64,000 nucleotides of DNA, from positions 1,027,243 to 1,091,242 of the forward strand of contig NZ_CP047935.1 of NCBI RefSeq assembly GCF_014279995.1. Direction: 5' to 3'. A model generated the notes under the pieces. The model was given only the letters and a program-made list of their open reading frames with translations, had not been told where the DNA came from and searched no databases. Every line of letters starts with the position of its first letter. Position 1 is the stretch's first letter. The translations under genes and the position numbers were made by a program. Origin of the DNA: Synechococcus sp. BIOS-E4-1. GTDB taxonomy: Bacteria; Cyanobacteriota; Cyanobacteriia; PCC-6307; Cyanobiaceae. This document shows positions 1-8,979 of this stretch, in pieces.

Positions 1-1
1 T

Positions 2-1438
2 GCTGCGCGCAATGATATTCAGGTCAACGTTGCCAAGGACGTCTCCAGCCAAATGCTTGAGCAGGCCAAGAGTGATGCCGGTACAGCAAAGGTCAGCACA
101 AGCACATCAAGTGCTTCAGAGTCAGTTGGTTCGACTTCAGCTTCAGCGAGCTCCAGCACATCTCAATCGAACAGCGATTCAACCTCTGCAGCCGTAAGTT
201 CCCAGTCATCACAAGCTTCTAGTGGGTCTGCTTCAAGAGCAGTCAGCTCCCGATCATCACAAGTTTCTACTGGGTCTTCGCCAAGAGCAGCCAGCTCTAG
301 CACGTCTCAACAACTTGGATCTGCATCTGAGGTGAAGATCAAGCCCCTAACAGATCTGCTCGACTTCAGTGTGACTTCAACTGATCCTTCCCAGTTTGGC
401 CAGATCCAATCGGTTACAATCGTCCTCAATGATGTAGGAGCTGATGATGATGCTCCTATTTTCTACAAGAGGGATAAGTCGACAGGTGGCTTTGTTGCTT
501 TTACATATGATGCCAATACTGGTGAGGGTGCTCTTTGGAATGCTCAAAATAAGACACTGACCATCAATGTGCGAGATAATGGCCGTTATGACTGGAATGA
601 TCAGTTAGGTGTTATCCGAGATCCTGGTTTTGTTGGTTTAACTGTCCAATCATCGACGACTCCCACACCACCAACACCAACACCAAAAACAAAAACAAAA
701 ACAAAAACAAAAACATCCTTATCGACATCTTCAACACCGCCTCCAATTCAATACCCTATTCCAACAGAGAATGGATATCTTATTTATAGCGATGCAGCTG
801 ATTCGCTGAAGAATCAAAGGGATGTCAAGTTTCGGATGATGGGTGGGAGTGACACCGTCCAGATTATCGGAGGTAAAAACAACTTTGTGAACGGCAACCA
901 GGGGGATGATCAGCTTATCGTTCTTGATTCCCAAGACAGTCAATTCCTGGGAGGCAAAGGGCGTGACCTGTTTGAGGTCAGAGGTGGCACAGATAATTAT
1001 TTTTATGGTGCGATTGGTGAGGATGTATTTAAACTGATTGCCGGTAAAAGTCATATTTCTGGTGGCGATGACAATGACACCATCGAAGTTCTTGGTGCTG
1101 TTGCTGGTACCTTTGTCAACGGTAACCGTGGCAATGATCTCATCACTGGAGTGGTTGCTGGTGTTACTTACAGAGGTGGTAAAGATGATGATCTCTTAGC
1201 TGTCTGCCAAGGCGATGTCTGGGGAGATTTAGGTGTTGATACTTTCCAGGGTGTTTCAGGTGATGGCTATGCAGTGGTTCGGGACTACACCGTTGGCGAG
1301 GACAAGATTGATCTTTCGATGGTGCAGGGGGAGAGTTGGAAAGCCGTTGACAACGGCTTGATGCTCACAGATTCTTCCGGTGATCAAATCATGCTGCTTG
1401 TTGGTATTGAAAGCGTTGATCAAGTTTCACTTGTTTAG
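2..1438 (+). CDS. Ser-rich secreted RTX-like calcium-binding protein (5' end outside window)
   Basis: The reading frame is open from the first bases of the window, so the gene starts upstream. The visible part has a Ser/Thr/Ala-rich low-complexity stretch (about residues 25-120), a globular segment resembling the end of a surface-protein domain, a short Pro-Thr/Lys-Thr linker coded by a hexanucleotide repeat, and about 170 residues of imperfect Gly/Asp/Asn repeats (GGSDT, GNQGDD, GGKGRD, GGDDND, GNRGND, GGKDDD). Such repeats form calcium-binding beta rolls in RTX proteins, which are usually exported by type I secretion without a cleaved signal. It is probably a large cell-surface or secreted protein. 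What it binds cannot be said. Confidence 0.85.
   Translation, partial: AARNDIQVNVAKDVSSQMLEQAKSDAGTAKVSTSTSSASESVGSTSASASSSTSQSNSDSTSAAVSSQSSQASSGSASRAVSSRSSQVSTGSSPRAASSSTSQQLGSASEVKIKPLTDLLDFSVTSTDPSQFGQIQSVTIVLNDVGADDDAPIFYKRDKSTGGFVAFTYDANTGEGALWNAQNKTLTINVRDNGRYDWNDQLGVIRDPGFVGLTVQSSTTPTPPTPTPKTKTKTKTKTSLSTSSTPPPIQYPIPTENGYLIYSDAADSLKNQRDVKFRMMGGSDTVQIIGGKNNFVNGNQGDDQLIVLDSQDSQFLGGKGRDLFEVRGGTDNYFYGAIGEDVFKLIAGKSHISGGDDNDTIEVLGAVAGTFVNGNRGNDLITGVVAGVTYRGGKDDDLLAVCQGDVWGDLGVDTFQGVSGDGYAVVRDYTVGEDKIDLSMVQGESWKAVDNGLMLTDSSGDQIMLLVGIESVDQVSLV
685..714 (+). repeat. Five perfect copies of the hexamer AAAAAC inside the RTX-like gene
   Basis: Five head-to-tail AAAAAC units encode an alternating Lys-Thr linker. 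A shorter CAACAC-type repeat lies just upstream. Because the unit is 6 bp, slippage would change linker length by two residues without breaking the frame. Confidence 0.9.
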
Positions 1439-1940
1439 GGAATTGCAGATGCCCCGTTTTAGATAGGTCTTTGCTGAATTTTTCGACCTGATCTAGTCAT
1501 TCTTAAGTCATGATCTGGTCGTCTTAACAGATTCCTGACCTGTTCTGCAGGTTCATCTCATGCGCCTTGTTTTGCTTTTCTATCGGATTTAAGTTTGAAA
1601 ATTATTCAATAAGATTATTCATTGATCTCTCAGTCTGCGCTCAGGCTTGTCTTTTCGCGGGTCGCTATCCAAGTAGAAGATTCATTGATGTCTTCATGTC
1701 ACCTGCTATCGACGGCGATGTTCAGCATGGGTTGAGTGACACGCTGTTGTTTTCATTTTTATCCACGGCTCTATCCTCTGCTGCTGTTTGCTTTGTTTTG
1801 ATTATGTGGTTTGATTTGCTCCCATAGGCTTCTGCCTGTTCTTTTCTCTGGTGCGTCTGACCAGACTGCGACAAGGCTTGTCCTGATCACCAGTAAGATG
1901 CCTTTCGGTCCTAGTCTCGGCGAACGAGTTCTCTAACCAC
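1439..1940. other. Gene-poor interval of about 500 bp
   Basis: This lies between the RTX-like gene and a small membrane-protein gene. The only coding candidate is a 43-codon plus-strand frame (1696-1827) with one hydrophobic segment. No convincing terminator or promoter was recognised. Confidence 0.5.
1696..1827 (+). CDS. Possible very small membrane protein (43 aa)
   Basis: An ATG frame whose second half is hydrophobic (roughly residues 15-40, ending FDLLP). No clear Shine-Dalgarno and no recognised family. It is listed because one-helix proteins of this size are frequent in this genome, but chance remains likely. Confidence 0.25.
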   Translation: MSPAIDGDVQHGLSDTLLFSFLSTALSSAAVCFVLIMWFDLLP

Positions 1941-2117
1941 ATGTCGAGTCGACGGACCGCTTTATGGATCGGCAGCGCTCTCGGCCTGATTGCGATTGTT
2001 GCCTGGGTCGCTGAAATTGACATTGTTTTTCAGGAGTCAGCTGAAGAACAAGAGCCAAATCGAAAGTCGCTTGTGATTGACGGTGCTTCGTCTGGACAGA
2101 AAGCCGACGTCCAATAA
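1941..2117 (+). CDS. Small single-pass membrane protein (58 aa)
   Basis: The ATG frame begins MSSRRTALW, followed by a hydrophobic helix (about residues 8-26) and an acidic hydrophilic tail with EEQE. The positive N-terminus suggests the N-terminus lies inside. Function unknown. The charge layout and lack of a competing frame support it. Confidence 0.55.
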   Translation: MSSRRTALWIGSALGLIAIVAWVAEIDIVFQESAEEQEPNRKSLVIDGASSGQKADVQ

Positions 2118-2232
2118 CAGTTGATTCAACGTCTTTGGGAGCTTGAGCACGCGTTGTCCAGGGCTCCGAGATTTTCAGCTTGAAGGCCGGCTCAGAGGAT
2201 TGCAGGCTTGTGGGTCTGAAGCGATGTTGTTT

Positions 2233-2367
2233 CTAGGTTGTGGTCCGCAACTCTGTGATTGCTTTGACATTGTCCTGATTTTCGGTGGGTGTTTCTGTTT
2301 GACCATTCATATAAGCTCCCAGAACTGCGACCACAAATAACAGGCCAAGTAGAAGTAAATATTTCAC
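2233..2367 (-). CDS. Small membrane or secreted protein (44 aa, GTG start)
   Basis: Read from a GTG start, the frame begins with Lys-Tyr and a run of Leu/Val forming a typical N-terminal hydrophobic helix (residues 3-19), followed by a Thr/Glu/Asn-rich polar tail. This is the classic layout of a one-helix membrane anchor or an uncleaved signal. Function unknown. It is convergent with the small gene ending at 2117. Confidence 0.5.
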   Translation of the reverse strand: MKYLLLLGLLFVVAVLGAYMNGQTETPTENQDNVKAITELRTTT

Positions 2368-2618
2368 GCTTCTGTGCCGAGTTTGTTTTCAGCTTACACA
2401 TCTCTTGCCTGATACGACAACAGTTTTGATTTTGGTAAGCCTGAACGGCTGTTGTTAACTGATTGGTTTGCCATTAACGCTGGACTGCTGATCTTTCTTG
2501 TGTGCTCCAGGCGTTGATTGATCGATCGATTCTGTCTGTTTGGTTTTTTGTTGACCTGTTGGTCTGTTTTGACACGCTGATCCAGCTTGATTAGTCTTGC
2601 TCTAGTCGCCTTGAGTGC

Positions 2619-2954
2619 GTGGTACAGACAATTATTTTGGCGTTTCTTGGGCTTGCATGGGCTTTCTATGTAAGAAGAACTAAAGCAACGATCAAAACCT
2701 TAAGGTGTCAGCTTCGAGAACATCAGCTACAGGAACATGCAGCGATCAATTGGTGCTGCTGCGCTGTTCAACGGGCGGATAACAAGGATCAGCTATTGCA
2801 AGCATTCCGTCAATTTGTTGATACCGGTCGTGAAATCATTGACTTTCCGGACCGTCTCGCTGAATTTATGAGAGTGAATGGTCTGACTGAGGTTCAGCAC
2901 ATGAGGAACATCATTGTGCTTGATAAGGTGTTGCAAGCGTTTGATGAACGTTGA
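2619..2954 (+). CDS. Membrane-anchored conserved hypothetical protein (111 aa)
   Basis: GTG start. Residues 1-17 form a hydrophobic helix followed by a basic stop (VRRTK). The rest looks alpha-helical and soluble, with a CCC cluster near residue 46 and a region rich in Asp/Arg/Phe. The long open frame and sensible topology support a real gene. No family recognised. Confidence 0.6.
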   Translation: MVQTIILAFLGLAWAFYVRRTKATIKTLRCQLREHQLQEHAAINWCCCAVQRADNKDQLLQAFRQFVDTGREIIDFPDRLAEFMRVNGLTEVQHMRNIIVLDKVLQAFDER

Positions 2955-3003
2955 TTTCTGCCGATTGGATTTCTTCCTCTGCCTATCGCTCACTGTTGAT
3001 GGA

Positions 3004-3660
3004 TTAATTTATCTCAGCAGCCGCCTCAGCTTCTGAGGACTTTGCTGGATTGATCTGAATGGAGAAAGCATTGTCCTTGCATTCTCCCGTGACGTCTGAA
3101 GCTTCGCCCGCCGGTATTAATGCCACTCCTCCTTTCTTTCCATAGTTTGGCCGACGGTATTGGTCACGTTCTGAGTAGCCAGCTTTGCCAGCATTGCAAT
3201 CCACCGTCACTGCCACCACCTTGTCACTTCTGACCTCAAAAGATTGTCCCAGATTGAAGTTGAGAGTCGATGAATTGCCTGTTTCATTGCTCAGCGTTGT
3301 CTGAATGCTTGCAGGGCTGCAGATACTGGTGACATCTGTTGGTTTGCTGTACTCCGTGGCATAGCTGAACGGTAATTCCTGTGGGAAAACAGTCACGGAC
3401 ATTTGTAGTGGATGGTCTTTCCCTTCCAATCTCTTGTAATCCGTAGGGTAGGTTTCTCTAATACTGTCGTAAACCACCATTTGCAGAAGAGTTGGACTGC
3501 ACCATGTCACAACTGTCTGTAGTTTTGATCTGTCGATCCCGATGGTCCCCTGTTGGTAAGGACCATTGTTCAGAAATATTTTTTCTTCAAACCGATCCGA
3601 TGCAGTGCAGCCTGCTAACAGGGTTGAAATTGAAAGAACGATAGCAACAAAGCTCTTCAT
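3004..3660 (-). CDS. Putative lipoprotein (218 aa)
   Basis: The chosen ATG gives an N-terminus MKSF with a hydrophobic stretch ending in a lipobox (LLAGC), so the mature protein should be lipid-anchored at Cys. Longer upstream frames lack a signal. The mature part has several Cys (in WCSP, ICSP, DCNAG, ECKD) that could form disulfides in the periplasm. Family not recognised. Confidence 0.75.
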   Translation of the reverse strand: MKSFVAIVLSISTLLAGCTASDRFEEKIFLNNGPYQQGTIGIDRSKLQTVVTWCSPTLLQMVVYDSIRETYPTDYKRLEGKDHPLQMSVTVFPQELPFSYATEYSKPTDVTSICSPASIQTTLSNETGNSSTLNFNLGQSFEVRSDKVVAVTVDCNAGKAGYSERDQYRRPNYGKKGGVALIPAGEASDVTGECKDNAFSIQINPAKSSEAEAAAEIN

Positions 3661-3787
3661 GTGTTGATCGATGATTTGAATACTGGATGTTGTGTGTAAG
3701 CGGCTTGATTCTTTCAGTCCATTTATCTCCATGGCTGTCTGCATTGTTTGCTTGTTTCGTTTCAAGCCGTAGCTCGATGAGGTCGAT

Positions 3788-3997
3788 TCAGGACCCAGGC
3801 TTGATCGCTTCCTTGACCGATTCAACGCCTTTCTGTATTGCTTCTGCGGGCACTCTGAGCCTCTGTTGCTGGGTATTGGACCAGATGTTGACGGCGTAGA
3901 CGATGGCACCACCCACGATCAATGCGGCAAGAACAAGGCCGACTCCGTTGCCCCCCTGTTGGATCACAACAGGCCTTTGCTGTTCCTGATCACTCAT
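3788..3997 (-). CDS. Small membrane protein (69 aa)
   Basis: Hydrophilic N-terminus rich in Gln, one strong transmembrane helix (about residues 19-38, GLVLAALIVGG), then a basic amphipathic tail. It ends about 130 bp before the lipoprotein start in the same direction, so co-transcription is possible. Function unknown. Confidence 0.65.
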   Translation of the reverse strand: MSDQEQQRPVVIQQGGNGVGLVLAALIVGGAIVYAVNIWSNTQQQRLRVPAEAIQKGVESVKEAIKPGS

Positions 3998-4137
3998 TGA
4001 CCTGCCTCGAATGGTTCATCACTGACATGGTTGTAGCCATTGCCTGTTGTCTTGTCTGTCTGTGCGAATGGGTTTGATCGTTGGCATCGTTGCCGCTATG
4101 ACGTGCCATAACGTCGCCAGTCCGGAGTGTTAGTGCC

Positions 4138-4440
4138 ATGCTCACCACCAGCACCCGTCTGAAACTGCAGTCCATCCTCCGGCGAATGGCTGATGGTTGT
4201 AGTGTCAGCCTGTCTGATCGTGTTTATCTCCAGAAGTTCGCCGACCGAGATCGCACGGTCTCTTCCTGGCTTCGTCGTGCTCGGCGACAACAACTTGCAG
4301 GGGGCCATCTTGAAGGTCTGGACAGCCTTCTCGATGGTCTTGATCTTGGCAGTGCAGACCCAGACCAGCAGCACAGCCCCGATGCTGATGACCTCGGCGA
4401 TTGGTTCGCGGGCGCCGATTCCTGGCTGAGACGTGACTGA
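4138..4440 (+). CDS. Conserved hypothetical protein (100 aa)
   Basis: Soluble protein with a basic helical N-terminal half (STRLKLQSILRRMA, then LRRARRQQLAGG) and an acidic C-terminal half rich in Asp, ending WLRRD. The ATG start is well placed. Codon use resembles that of neighbouring genes. The overlapping frames on both strands look like shadows. No function assigned. Confidence 0.65.
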   Translation: MLTTSTRLKLQSILRRMADGCSVSLSDRVYLQKFADRDRTVSSWLRRARRQQLAGGHLEGLDSLLDGLDLGSADPDQQHSPDADDLGDWFAGADSWLRRD

Positions 4441-4476
4441 GGTTCGCTTAGCGTTGGCTCAGCGCATGCTCTCGTT

Positions 4477-4725
4477 TTGAACAATACCTCCCGGGGAGTG
4501 ATTTACGTATCGGTTTGGGTTGTGATCTGGGGCACGGCGTCTTCTCTTGTTGACTGGTTGCTTCTCCACGCAGATCTTTATCAAGAGGGGAGTTTCGGTC
4601 AGGCCGCCACCTTCATCGGTTATGGAGCTGCTGCCTCCGTTCTCGCGGTCCGTCTTTCCAGTCGCTTCCTGTTCAAAATCCAGTCTGCAGAAGATGGCGC
4701 AGATGCAGATCAGTCATCCAGATGA
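4477..4725 (+). CDS. Small two-helix membrane protein (82 aa)
   Basis: The likely TTG start gives two hydrophobic segments (about residues 8-26 and 40-58) and an acidic tail. It follows the 100-aa gene by 36 bp and may be co-transcribed with it. Its 3' end overlaps the convergent rhomboid gene by 16 bp. Confidence 0.6.
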   Translation: MNNTSRGVIYVSVWVVIWGTASSLVDWLLLHADLYQEGSFGQAATFIGYGAAASVLAVRLSSRFLFKIQSAEDGADADQSSR

Positions 4726-5327
4726 GCAGGCGCTCGATGCACAGCAAGTGCTGCAAGCAATCCGCCCACAAAGCCGGACGCATGTCCGATCCAGCTCACG
4801 CCTGCGGGAGATGCCCAGGGCAGCAATCCTGGTAACGCGCTTCCGTAGAGCAGCAGGGCAATGATGCTCAGCACAATGGGCAGTGGTCGCCTTTCCAGAA
4901 AACCGATCAGCACCAGATAGCCCAGCAGTCCATACACCACACCCGATAATCCGTGAGCTCCGACCGGCCAGAACAACCAGATCGGAATCTCCATCACAAT
5001 CACGGCGATCCACACGCTCAGATAGGCCCTCTGGCTCCGTGCCAGCACCAGATAGCTGAGCGGAAGGAACACCAGGCTGTTGGCGATGAGATGGCCGAAG
5101 CCCTGGTGGCTGAATGGTGCGGTGAACAACGACCACCAGGGTGTTCCAGGTCCCATTGCCAGGTTCCAGCGACCGCCGAAAATCAATTGATCCACCAGTT
5201 CCTGCAGCCAGGCCAAGCCGAGCAGAATCAGAGGCAGAGCGATCAATGCTTCAACAGGTTCTCTGGGATCACTGAAGCAGTTTTTGGCTGATCCCGGTTG
5301 GTCGTGTTGATGACAGCCGGTGATCAT
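4710..5327 (-). CDS. Rhomboid-family intramembrane serine protease
   Basis: Polytopic membrane protein of about 205 aa with around six hydrophobic segments. The catalytic serine lies in the GLSG motif (HGLSGVVYG, about residue 127) and the catalytic histidine in a later helix (SWIGHASGF, about residue 180), the Ser-His dyad of rhomboids. The loop FSHQGFGHLIANS matches the conserved His/Asn-containing second membrane segment. It would cleave transmembrane substrates in the plasma membrane. It runs divergently from the flavoprotein gene at 5386. Confidence 0.9.
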   Translation of the reverse strand: MITGCHQHDQPGSAKNCFSDPREPVEALIALPLILLGLAWLQELVDQLIFGGRWNLAMGPGTPWWSLFTAPFSHQGFGHLIANSLVFLPLSYLVLARSQRAYLSVWIAVIVMEIPIWLFWPVGAHGLSGVVYGLLGYLVLIGFLERRPLPIVLSIIALLLYGSALPGLLPWASPAGVSWIGHASGFVGGLLAALAVHRAPAHLDD

Positions 5328-5385
5328 GTGTCGGAAGTCAGCTCCGACCCGCTATGAACTGACCAGTCAGCGAGCGGATCACACC

Positions 5386-6921
5386 ATGACCACCAAGTGT
5401 GAGGTGATCGTGATCGGCAGCGGTATCGGTGGTCTCTGCTGCGCTGCGTTGTGTGCCAGGGCCGGCCATGAGGTCATGGTTCTCGAGGCCCATGGCCACC
5501 CCGGTGGTGCTGCTCACGGTTTCGAGCGGCAGGGATATCAGTTCGAATCGGGACCTTCTCTCTGGAGTGGACTTGGCCGCTGGCCTAGCAGCAACCCGTT
5601 GGCCCAGATTCTCAGGGCCTTGGACGAACCTCTGGATGTGATTCCCTATCGGGACTGGGATGTGCTGTTCCCGGAAGGGCATCTGCGCATCGGGGTGGGC
5701 GCTGACGGCTTCGAACAGGTTGTCGCTGATCTGCGCGGAACGGCAGCGGTCGAGGAGTGGCGTCGATTCGCTGAGGTGTTGCAGCCGATCGCTGCAGCGG
5801 CGGACGCCCTGCCGCTGCTGGCACTGCCTCCGGGTGGGCTCGATGGTCTTGGCCCTCTGCTGCGGCGCAGTGGTCGTTTGCTTCCCCACCTGCCGGCTCT
5901 GCGCCATCTCAGCGGTGCCTTCGGCCCACTGGTGGATCGCCACCTTCAGGATCCCTTTTTGCGCCATTGGGTTGATCTGCTCTGCTTTCTGATCAGTGGC
6001 ATGCCCATGGCCGACACCAATGCCGCTGCCATGGCAACACTGTTCGGTGAATGGTTTGAACCGGAGGCCTGCCTCGATTTTCCCAAGGGCGGGAGTGCTT
6101 CCGTTGTGCAGGCTCTGCTGCGCGGACTTGAGAAACATGGCGGCAGCCTGCGCCTTGGAGCCCGCGTGAAGCGGGTTTTACTGGATGGTGATCGGGCCGT
6201 CGGCGTCGAGCTGGTCAACGGTGAACAGTTCGCAGCAGATCATGTGGTCAGTAACGCTGATGCCTGGAGTACGGCAAAGCTGTTGCCTGAAAAGACATCA
6301 CCCTCATGGCGCCGCCAACGTCTCGAGACTCCTGCCTGCGCCTCCTTTCTCCATCTGCATCTGGGCTTTGATGCCACCGGCCTTGAGGATCTGCCCATTC
6401 ACACGGTGTGGGTTGGAGACTGGGAAAGGGGAATTGATGCCGAACGCAACGCCGTGGTGGTGTCGATTCCGTCGGCTTTGGATCCATCGATGGCGCCTCC
6501 CGGTCAGCACGTTCTGCATGCCTACACGCCGGCCAATGAACCTTGGTCTCACTGGAGTGGTTTGGAACGATCCACGGCTGCTTATGACGAACAGCGTGAG
6601 CAGCGTTGTGCGGTGTTTTGGCAGGTTCTTGAGCAGCGCATCCCCGATCTGCGCAGTCGCTGCCGAATCGTGATGGAGGGCACGCCCCTGACCCATCGCC
6701 ATTTCCTGTCGGTGCATCAAGGCAGTTATGGACCAGCGCTGTCGGCTGCAAAGGGGTTGTTCCCTGGTGTGCAGACACCCCTGCAAGGTTTTCTTCAGTG
6801 CGGTGCCAGCACCTTCCCCGGGATCGGAATTCCGCCTGTCGCCGCCAGTGGTGCAATGGCCGCCCATGCGATCACTGGACAGCGGTCTCAGAAGCAACTT
6901 CTGGAGAGCCTGTCTCTCTGA
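5386..6921 (+). CDS. Phytoene desaturase/carotenoid isomerase-like FAD oxidoreductase
   Basis: 511 aa from the ATG that puts the Rossmann fingerprint GSGIGG at residues 11-16, followed by the typical E of LEAHGHPGG that binds the FAD ribose. The C-terminal part has the family closing motif around GIPPVAASGAMAA. The protein belongs to the CrtI/CrtISO-type superfamily. Substrate is uncertain: a carotenoid is likely but not shown. An in-frame upstream ATG at 5320 would add unrelated residues, so it was not used. Confidence 0.85.
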   Translation: MTTKCEVIVIGSGIGGLCCAALCARAGHEVMVLEAHGHPGGAAHGFERQGYQFESGPSLWSGLGRWPSSNPLAQILRALDEPLDVIPYRDWDVLFPEGHLRIGVGADGFEQVVADLRGTAAVEEWRRFAEVLQPIAAAADALPLLALPPGGLDGLGPLLRRSGRLLPHLPALRHLSGAFGPLVDRHLQDPFLRHWVDLLCFLISGMPMADTNAAAMATLFGEWFEPEACLDFPKGGSASVVQALLRGLEKHGGSLRLGARVKRVLLDGDRAVGVELVNGEQFAADHVVSNADAWSTAKLLPEKTSPSWRRQRLETPACASFLHLHLGFDATGLEDLPIHTVWVGDWERGIDAERNAVVVSIPSALDPSMAPPGQHVLHAYTPANEPWSHWSGLERSTAAYDEQREQRCAVFWQVLEQRIPDLRSRCRIVMEGTPLTHRHFLSVHQGSYGPALSAAKGLFPGVQTPLQGFLQCGASTFPGIGIPPVAASGAMAAHAITGQRSQKQLLESLSL

Positions 6922-7024
6922 CCAACATCAAACCTGCAGCAGCTGCGTCTTGGTGAGCCTCTGCGGACGCGCTTCGTCGCTGGCTTCTCTAGGTTCCGGT
7001 CGTGTTGGAGAGAAGGACTTCCCC

Positions 7025-7690
7025 GTGGTCGTGCAGGTTTTGAACGACAACGAGCGCTTCAAGCTCGATGACGGTGATGATGCGCTGTTCTACAGCGACC
7101 CCCGTTTTGTTCAGCATCTCGATGCAGCGTTCCGCTTGCGCTTGACGCAGCTCTACAGCGAGCGCATTCCCAGTTGTGCAGTAGTGCTGGATCTGATGAG
7201 CAGCTGGGTGAGTCACCTGCCCGAGCAACAGCGCTACGAGCAGGTGATCGGTCATGGGCTGAATGCTCAGGAGTTACAGGCCAATCCGCGACTCGATCGT
7301 CACTGGGTGCAAAACCTCAATCGCGATCAGACACTGCCCCTTGACGACGCCAGTATCGATTGCACGTTGATCGTGGCCGGCTGGCAGTATCTGCAGCAGC
7401 CCGAAGCCGTGGCTGCTGAACTGCTGCGCATCACCCGACCCAGGGGGCAGGTCATCTGTGCTTTCAGTAATCGCATGTTTTTCACGAAGGCACCTCAGAT
7501 CTGGACCGATGGCGGTGATGGTGATCACCTTCGCTACGTGGCGGAGGTGATGATGGCCCAGGGGTGGCCCAAGCCTGAACTGGTTGCTGAACAGACGCAG
7601 CAAACGGGCCCTCTCGGTTGGGTCGGTGCCAAGGGTGATCCCTTTTTCGCCGTGATTGCCACCAAACCCTTGGTTTCAGATCACGTCTGA
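7025..7690 (+). CDS. SAM-dependent methyltransferase-like protein (221 aa)
   Basis: The start is taken as GTG 7025 because AAGGA lies 8 bp upstream. The sequence has the class I methyltransferase layout: VLDLMSSWVSHLP (motif I-like, but with MSSW in place of the usual glycines), GHGLNAQEL, a strand before LPLDDASIDCTLIVAGWQYL (post-motif II), then LRITRPRGQVICAFSNR. The degenerate SAM loop is typical of a cyanobacterial subgroup. It lies just downstream of the flavoprotein and may share its transcript. Confidence 0.75.
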   Translation: MVVQVLNDNERFKLDDGDDALFYSDPRFVQHLDAAFRLRLTQLYSERIPSCAVVLDLMSSWVSHLPEQQRYEQVIGHGLNAQELQANPRLDRHWVQNLNRDQTLPLDDASIDCTLIVAGWQYLQQPEAVAAELLRITRPRGQVICAFSNRMFFTKAPQIWTDGGDGDHLRYVAEVMMAQGWPKPELVAEQTQQTGPLGWVGAKGDPFFAVIATKPLVSDHV

Positions 7691-7903
7691 GTCTTCGCAG
7701 GCAATGGGCTGCCAGCCGCTTTGCCATTGCGTCTTGTCCTGAAGCAGGTTCCAGCTCTCCCTGAGTCGCACCTGCGGATCCAGCAGTGAAGCCAGTTCCA
7801 CCCAGCGTTCAGCACCACGCCCACCTTGCAGAACCACGCGGAAGTGACGTCGTCCTGCTCGAGGGGCAAGGCTGGTCCAGGCTTCGGCCGGTTTCCAGGG
7901 CAC
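7676..7903 (-). CDS. TIGR02450-type Trp-rich small protein (75 aa)
   Basis: GTG start. The pattern AWTSLAP...RRHFRVV...ERWVELASLLD...SWNLLQDKTQWQSGW matches the Trp-rich cyanobacterial family TIGR02450, whose function is unknown. It overlaps the methyltransferase 3' end by 15 bp in convergent orientation. Confidence 0.7.
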   Translation of the reverse strand: MPWKPAEAWTSLAPRAGRRHFRVVLQGGRGAERWVELASLLDPQVRLRESWNLLQDKTQWQSGWQPIACEDSDVI

Positions 7904-7989
7904 AGATCTGCAGGACGACGCTGGCGAACATGATCATGCCTCGCGCTGTGCAAGCTTGGTCACGTAGGGGTTGAGTTGAACCGGACGGC

Positions 7990-8658
7990 TCAGCAGCTGG
8001 CGATGGCTTCCTGCAAGCTCACCACGGGCTGTTGCTTTGAGCTGGTGACCTCGAGGATTTTGCCGATCGAATCGGAGGTGTTCAAGGCTTCGAGGCAGCA
8101 ACGTGCAACCAGACGGCGAGGAATTGAATCGCTCTCCTGCTGGTCAGCTCCAGTCCACAGGACGCCCTCCCCTTCCAGGTCGTCTTCGCGCTCGTTCAGC
8201 CCTCCAGGTCTGATCACTGTCCAGTCGAGCCCGCTGTTCTCCAGATTGCGCTCACCCACACGCTTCCAAACCAGGATCAATCCAAACAGGTTGAGAGGGT
8301 GTTTCCAGCGCCCTGCGCACAGGGAACTCACCAGGACCACACGGTTGACACCAACACGCTTACAGCTCTCGATCTGGCGTTCGACGCCCCAGGCATCAAC
8401 TTTCATCGGCCCAGTCAAGTCAACAGATGGACGTGCTCCTGTCGCGATCACCAGAGCGTCCACCCCGCGCAGAGAGTTGTCCAAGGCGTTCGTATCCGTC
8501 AGGCTGAGTCGGTGCTGCTCACAGCCTTCTAGTGATGCGGGGATCTGGGATTCAGGCCGCAGCAGCAGCCTGGCCTGATCTCCTGCAGCCAGCACTTCTT
8601 CAGCTACACGGAAGCCTGTTTTGCCTGAGGCACCGCTTATGGCAATCGTGCGCGTCAT
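7990..8658 (-). CDS. Atypical SDR, NAD(P)-binding epimerase-like protein
   Basis: About 222 aa with the dinucleotide-binding GASGKTG motif at residues 8-14, then LVIATGARPS, VVLVSSL and the SGLDWTVIRPGGL segment typical of atypical (a5-type) SDRs such as NmrA/HSCARG-like and chlorophyll or quinone-associated proteins. The ATG at 8658 is preferred over an upstream TTG two codons earlier. The substrate cannot be inferred. Confidence 0.8.
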   Translation of the reverse strand: MTRTIAISGASGKTGFRVAEEVLAAGDQARLLLRPESQIPASLEGCEQHRLSLTDTNALDNSLRGVDALVIATGARPSVDLTGPMKVDAWGVERQIESCKRVGVNRVVLVSSLCAGRWKHPLNLFGLILVWKRVGERNLENSGLDWTVIRPGGLNEREDDLEGEGVLWTGADQQESDSIPRRLVARCCLEALNTSDSIGKILEVTSSKQQPVVSLQEAIASC

Positions 8659-8844
8659 ATTCAATGGATGCGAGCACGAAACTTAGCCATAAAGCCCATC
8701 ACCAGGCCCCGCCCCTAATTCGTGAGCTGTTTTGGGGTGACAGCAGACGTGGCTCCGATTGCCCTCCACCGCCAGGGAGGCATCAGAGCAAAACCACCTC
8801 GATGCATAGCCTTACGAATAGACTAGGATTGTTTACATAAATTC

Positions 8845-8976
8845 ATGATCGCGTCGATGACTGGCTGCTTTACTTCCATCGACGTGCTCATCGCTTTTGC
8901 TCCCGTGATCGCTGCAGGTGTCGTTGATGTGCTGTCACAACCGACTGACCTGCCTTCCGTTCAGGCAAGGGGCTGA
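8845..8976 (+). CDS. Possible small hydrophobic protein (43 aa)
   Basis: An ATG frame with a hydrophobic middle (VLIAFAPVIAAGVVDVL). It ends only 3 bp before the ATG of the next small gene, which suggests a two-gene unit. No family recognised. Confidence 0.4.
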   Translation: MIASMTGCFTSIDVLIAFAPVIAAGVVDVLSQPTDLPSVQARG

Positions 8977-8979
8977 TTG

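Noticed and set aside
2143-2340. Plus-strand 65-codon frame
   Set aside because: It is opposite a membrane-type minus-strand frame (2233-2367) with a better topology; no motif.
5338-6138. Long minus-strand open frame (266 codons)
   Set aside because: It lies wholly under the flavoprotein gene, whose plus-strand frame has clear FAD motifs. The opposite frame has none and reflects codon bias.
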